64,000 nucleotides of DNA from Bactericera cockerelli (Eukaryota; Arthropoda; Insecta; Hemiptera; Triozidae), in contig CM044964.1 in the NCBI GenBank assembly GCA_024516035.1, forward strand, positions 28,287,778-28,351,777, written 5' to 3'. Position 1 is the first letter of the stretch; every line of letters starts with the position of its first letter. Below the pieces are notes generated by a model. It was given only the letters and a program-made list of their open reading frames with translations. It was not told where the DNA came from and ran no database searches. This document shows, piece after piece, positions 61,871-64,000 of the stretch. The translations under genes and the position numbers were made by a program.

Positions 61871-62424
61871 TATTATTATTTTAATTCAGGAGATATTGAT
61901 GGAGCAAGAACAAGAGGACGGGCAGGGAATATGTGGAATGTGGATAGATGACATCAAGCGCTCTCATTGTCAGACGTTTTCATCAAATTTCAATCTCGGG
62001 AAGAAAGTGTTGAAGTCATATTATTAACAGTCCCACAACGGTATGGTTTAATATTGAGGAGCCGCGCGTTTTAGTTTTTTTCAAGTTTCCATGTATTTAT
62101 ATTTCACAAATAAAGATCTTCAACAAATAATGAGTGTATACCCACCTTCAAAACATAAAAAAATTGTGCTGAAAGTGGGGATATTTGGATACCGGGCGGT
62201 CGGTCCATGTCTGAGTTCCACACTTTTCGGTATGAGCTTTCCCCTCCTAAAACAAAACTGGCATGACCTTGGTTCGGAGATTACCAGACTAACGCGTTAA
62301 GCACTTGACTACCATTGCACAAACTAGGCGATAAAAATATCACATAAATATATTTACCCCCAGATAAATAAAAATTCTCACTGTGCCCTCAGAAACTCGA
62401 TTTTTACGACTACTAGTTTTAATA

Positions 62425-62630
62425 ATAACACTCTTTAGTGGAAGGTGGTTTACAGGGCGAGGTTAGTGCTCAAAGCATTTTCTACCTCCTAACCCTCGGA
62501 GTCTTATTATTATGTGGTCACTAACTCAAATTAATGAGGAAAAATTCATGCACTGGGTGGGATTCGAACCAACGGATCCCTACACTACCTGGATTACCAG
62601 ACTAGCGCGTTAACAACTTGACTACCAGTA
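62425..62630 (-). mobile_element. tRNA-derived SINE (ATGTGGTCA family), well-preserved copy
   Basis: TTTAGTGGAAGGTGGTTTAC, CTCAAAGCATTTTCTACCTC, TTATTATTATGTGGTCACTA, TGGGTGGGATTCGAACCAAC, ACCTGGATTACCAGACTAGC and CAACTTGACTACCA. The Pol III-type head is on the minus strand. Confidence 0.75.
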
Positions 62631-62786
62631 AATAAATAAAATAAATAAATAAACCACCAGATAAATATAAATTCTCACTGTGATCTCGGAAACCCCATCT
62701 TTTACGACTATACTAAAGTCTAGTTCTAACAAAGAATGGACACGGTAATGACACCCCCAACACACACGGCAGTGCTGCGTACTAAC

Positions 62787-62817
62787 CCCCACACAGATCA
62801 TGAAAACTTCTCGCCAT
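62787..62817 (-). CDS. Ythdf: Candidate first coding exon of Ythdf
   Basis: The minus strand reads ACCGTCATGGCGAGAAG (good start context), giving MARSFHDLCG, with a donor-like GGGGG|GTTAGT in phase 1, the phase required by the exon at 61645. There is no homology support. The true N-terminal exon could instead lie beyond 64000. Confidence 0.25.
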
Positions 62818-62934
62818 GACGGTTCCGCAAAAACAACAACACGGCCTTTTAGAAGAGGGCGGGGCACAACAACAGCAGGTCTGACAACTCTCGAAACTTC
62901 TTTTCATGTCTCGCTCGTCCGTTCGAGAAAAGTG

Positions 62935-63058
62935 CAAAGTTGTAAAGTTCAAATTGCAAAGTTGTAAAGTTTAAATTGCAAAGTTGTAAAGTTCAAATTG
63001 CAAAGTTGTAAAGTTTAAATTGCAGGGTTTTAAAGTTCAAATTGCAAAGTTGTAAAGT
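62935..63058 (+). repeat. 22-bp tandem repeat
   Basis: About six copies of AATTGCAAAGTTGTAAAGTT with C/T variants, upstream of the Ythdf coding region. Confidence 0.9.
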
Positions 63059-63292
63059 ATACGTCTTCAAGTCCGTTTCAGAAAAGTTGGAATTGCCAAG
63101 TTGTAATGGCTGGGGAAATGTTCGAGGCAAGATACACACACAGCGCTGCTTCACACGAATTTACAAAACAAAACGAACGTTTTGAGTAATAGAAAATGTT
63201 TCATTAAAAACAAAGAAGAAAAGCCAGGATCAAAGTAATAATTTCAGCCAAATAAAACCGGTTAAGAAAATGTTTTACGCTCTTTTTCTGGC

Positions 63293-63522
63293 CACTTAGA
63301 AAAGTTCAATATTCACGAGAAAATTCTTTAAAAAGTCACAGTCAAACACAACAGCAAAATTCTAGTTTCCAAAAAAATTTAATACTTCTAAAATTCTAGT
63401 ACTTCCACTGAAAAGTTCAAAATTCACGAGAAAATTCTTCAAAAAGTCAGTCAGACACAACACCAAAATTGTAGTTTCCAAAAAAACAAATTAAATGTTT
63501 CTAAAATTCTAGTACTTAAAAC
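63293..63522 (+). repeat. Tandem duplication, about 115 bp
   Basis: AAAAGTTCAATATTCACGAG, AAAATTCTT.AAAAAGTCA and GTAGTTTCCAAAAAAA, CTAAAATTCTAGTACTT are present twice in a row. Confidence 0.9.
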
Positions 63523-63734
63523 ACTGCCGGGCATATACCGCCGCGAGAAACTAAGAACGAGAAGACAGCAACTCGAGGATCTGTTGGGACTGATGGCCAA
63601 TTCTCTGTCGAACTTCGTATTTCTCTTCAATTTCCCGAGCTCATGCGGCCTCTGTGATGTGTCTCGTGTTCAACCAATGGAGTGTAGAGGACCCACCAGA
63701 CCCACACAGCAAGTAAAATTAGTACTAGTTTGCC

Positions 63735-63900
63735 GTACTCCGTGGCTCAATAGTTAAGATCATTTTTAGTTTTTTTTTTCCTCATGAAATACTGATATAT
63801 TTATTTATTGGCATATAAAGTCTACTCCTGCACCATCTTCAATCATTGCTGATTTAAACCTCTGTCTAGGTTGCGGGTTCGAATCCCGACCGGAGCGGAA
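63735..63900 (+). mobile_element. tRNA-like SINE head interrupted by about 100 bp
   Basis: ACTCCGTGGCTCAATAGTTA (A-box side) and GTTGCGGGTTCGAATCCCGA, CCGGAGCGG (B-box side and acceptor strand) would pair CTCCG with CGGAG. They are separated in the anticodon region by T/A-rich sequence from about 63762 to 63858. Related in form to the head at 60766. Confidence 0.5.
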
Positions 63901-64000
63901 AATTCTCACCTAGTTTTTCCGTTTCCAGAATGGCATGGATGTAAAGGTAAAGTGCCCCGAAGTAATACAAAAGCGTTTCTGGGGCATAATAATAGTAAAT

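Overview
This 64-kb window looks like nuclear DNA from an animal, most likely an arthropod (a hemipteran-type insect is only a guess). Coding sequence is cut into short GT-AG exons, the background is AT-rich, and a large share is transposons, SINEs and minisatellites. No prokaryotic signature is present, and apart from the two nested minus-strand ORFs the long simple ORFs (48.9-50.2 kb, 41 kb, 9-10.8 kb) are repeat artefacts.

Two multi-exon genes lie on the minus strand. Gene 1 (start codon at 39044, nine exons traced down to 21003, last exon uncertain) encodes a low-complexity RGG/Pro-Gly/Tyr-Gln-rich protein of the hnRNP/FET-like kind. Its 10-kb third intron holds two intronless same-strand ORFs (34088-31294 and 35363-34786). 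Both carry a motif that resembles the linker before the reverse transcriptase of non-LTR retrotransposons, and both have candidate phase-1 acceptors that match the donor of gene 1 exon 3. Gene 2 (61645 to 45093, eleven exons with fully consistent phases; the 5' end is uncertain or outside) is a YTHDF-family m6A reader. It has the complete YTH domain plus an unusual C-terminal tail of RDFSRGE heptads.

The most striking observation is in YTHDF. Five separate exons have had their 3' end and 5' splice site caught up in local tandem duplication: a 64-bp array (about 14 copies), a partial duplicate at 55.86 kb, an A/T-rich repeat at 53.3-53.5 kb, a 42-bp array (about 30 copies, in frame as 14 codons) and a 23-bp array (about 39 copies). 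The exon for the end of the YTH domain is also triplicated. Each array multiplies authentic or near-authentic splice donors.

Mobile DNA by region: 0-4.1 kb, a minisatellite grown from SINE sequence, a hairpin MITE, and a hAT-like element (15-bp TIR, 8-bp TSD) with a nested Helitron end; 9.0-10.8 kb, a Tc1/mariner-type element with about 0.6-kb inverted repeats; 24.1-24.5 kb, a TTAA-flanked MITE with palindromic repeats; 30.9-31.26 kb, a pogo-like MITE; 40.2-41.4 kb, a full non-autonomous Helitron; 53.9-55.3 kb and 21.2-21.5 kb, two copies of an element with a 38-bp minisatellite core. Several SINE families are dispersed throughout: a tRNA-Gly(GCC)-like family, other tRNA-derived families, and one with a 5S-rRNA-derived head that shares its central domain with a tRNA-headed family. 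The 11-21 kb stretch is AT-rich and without recognisable genes.
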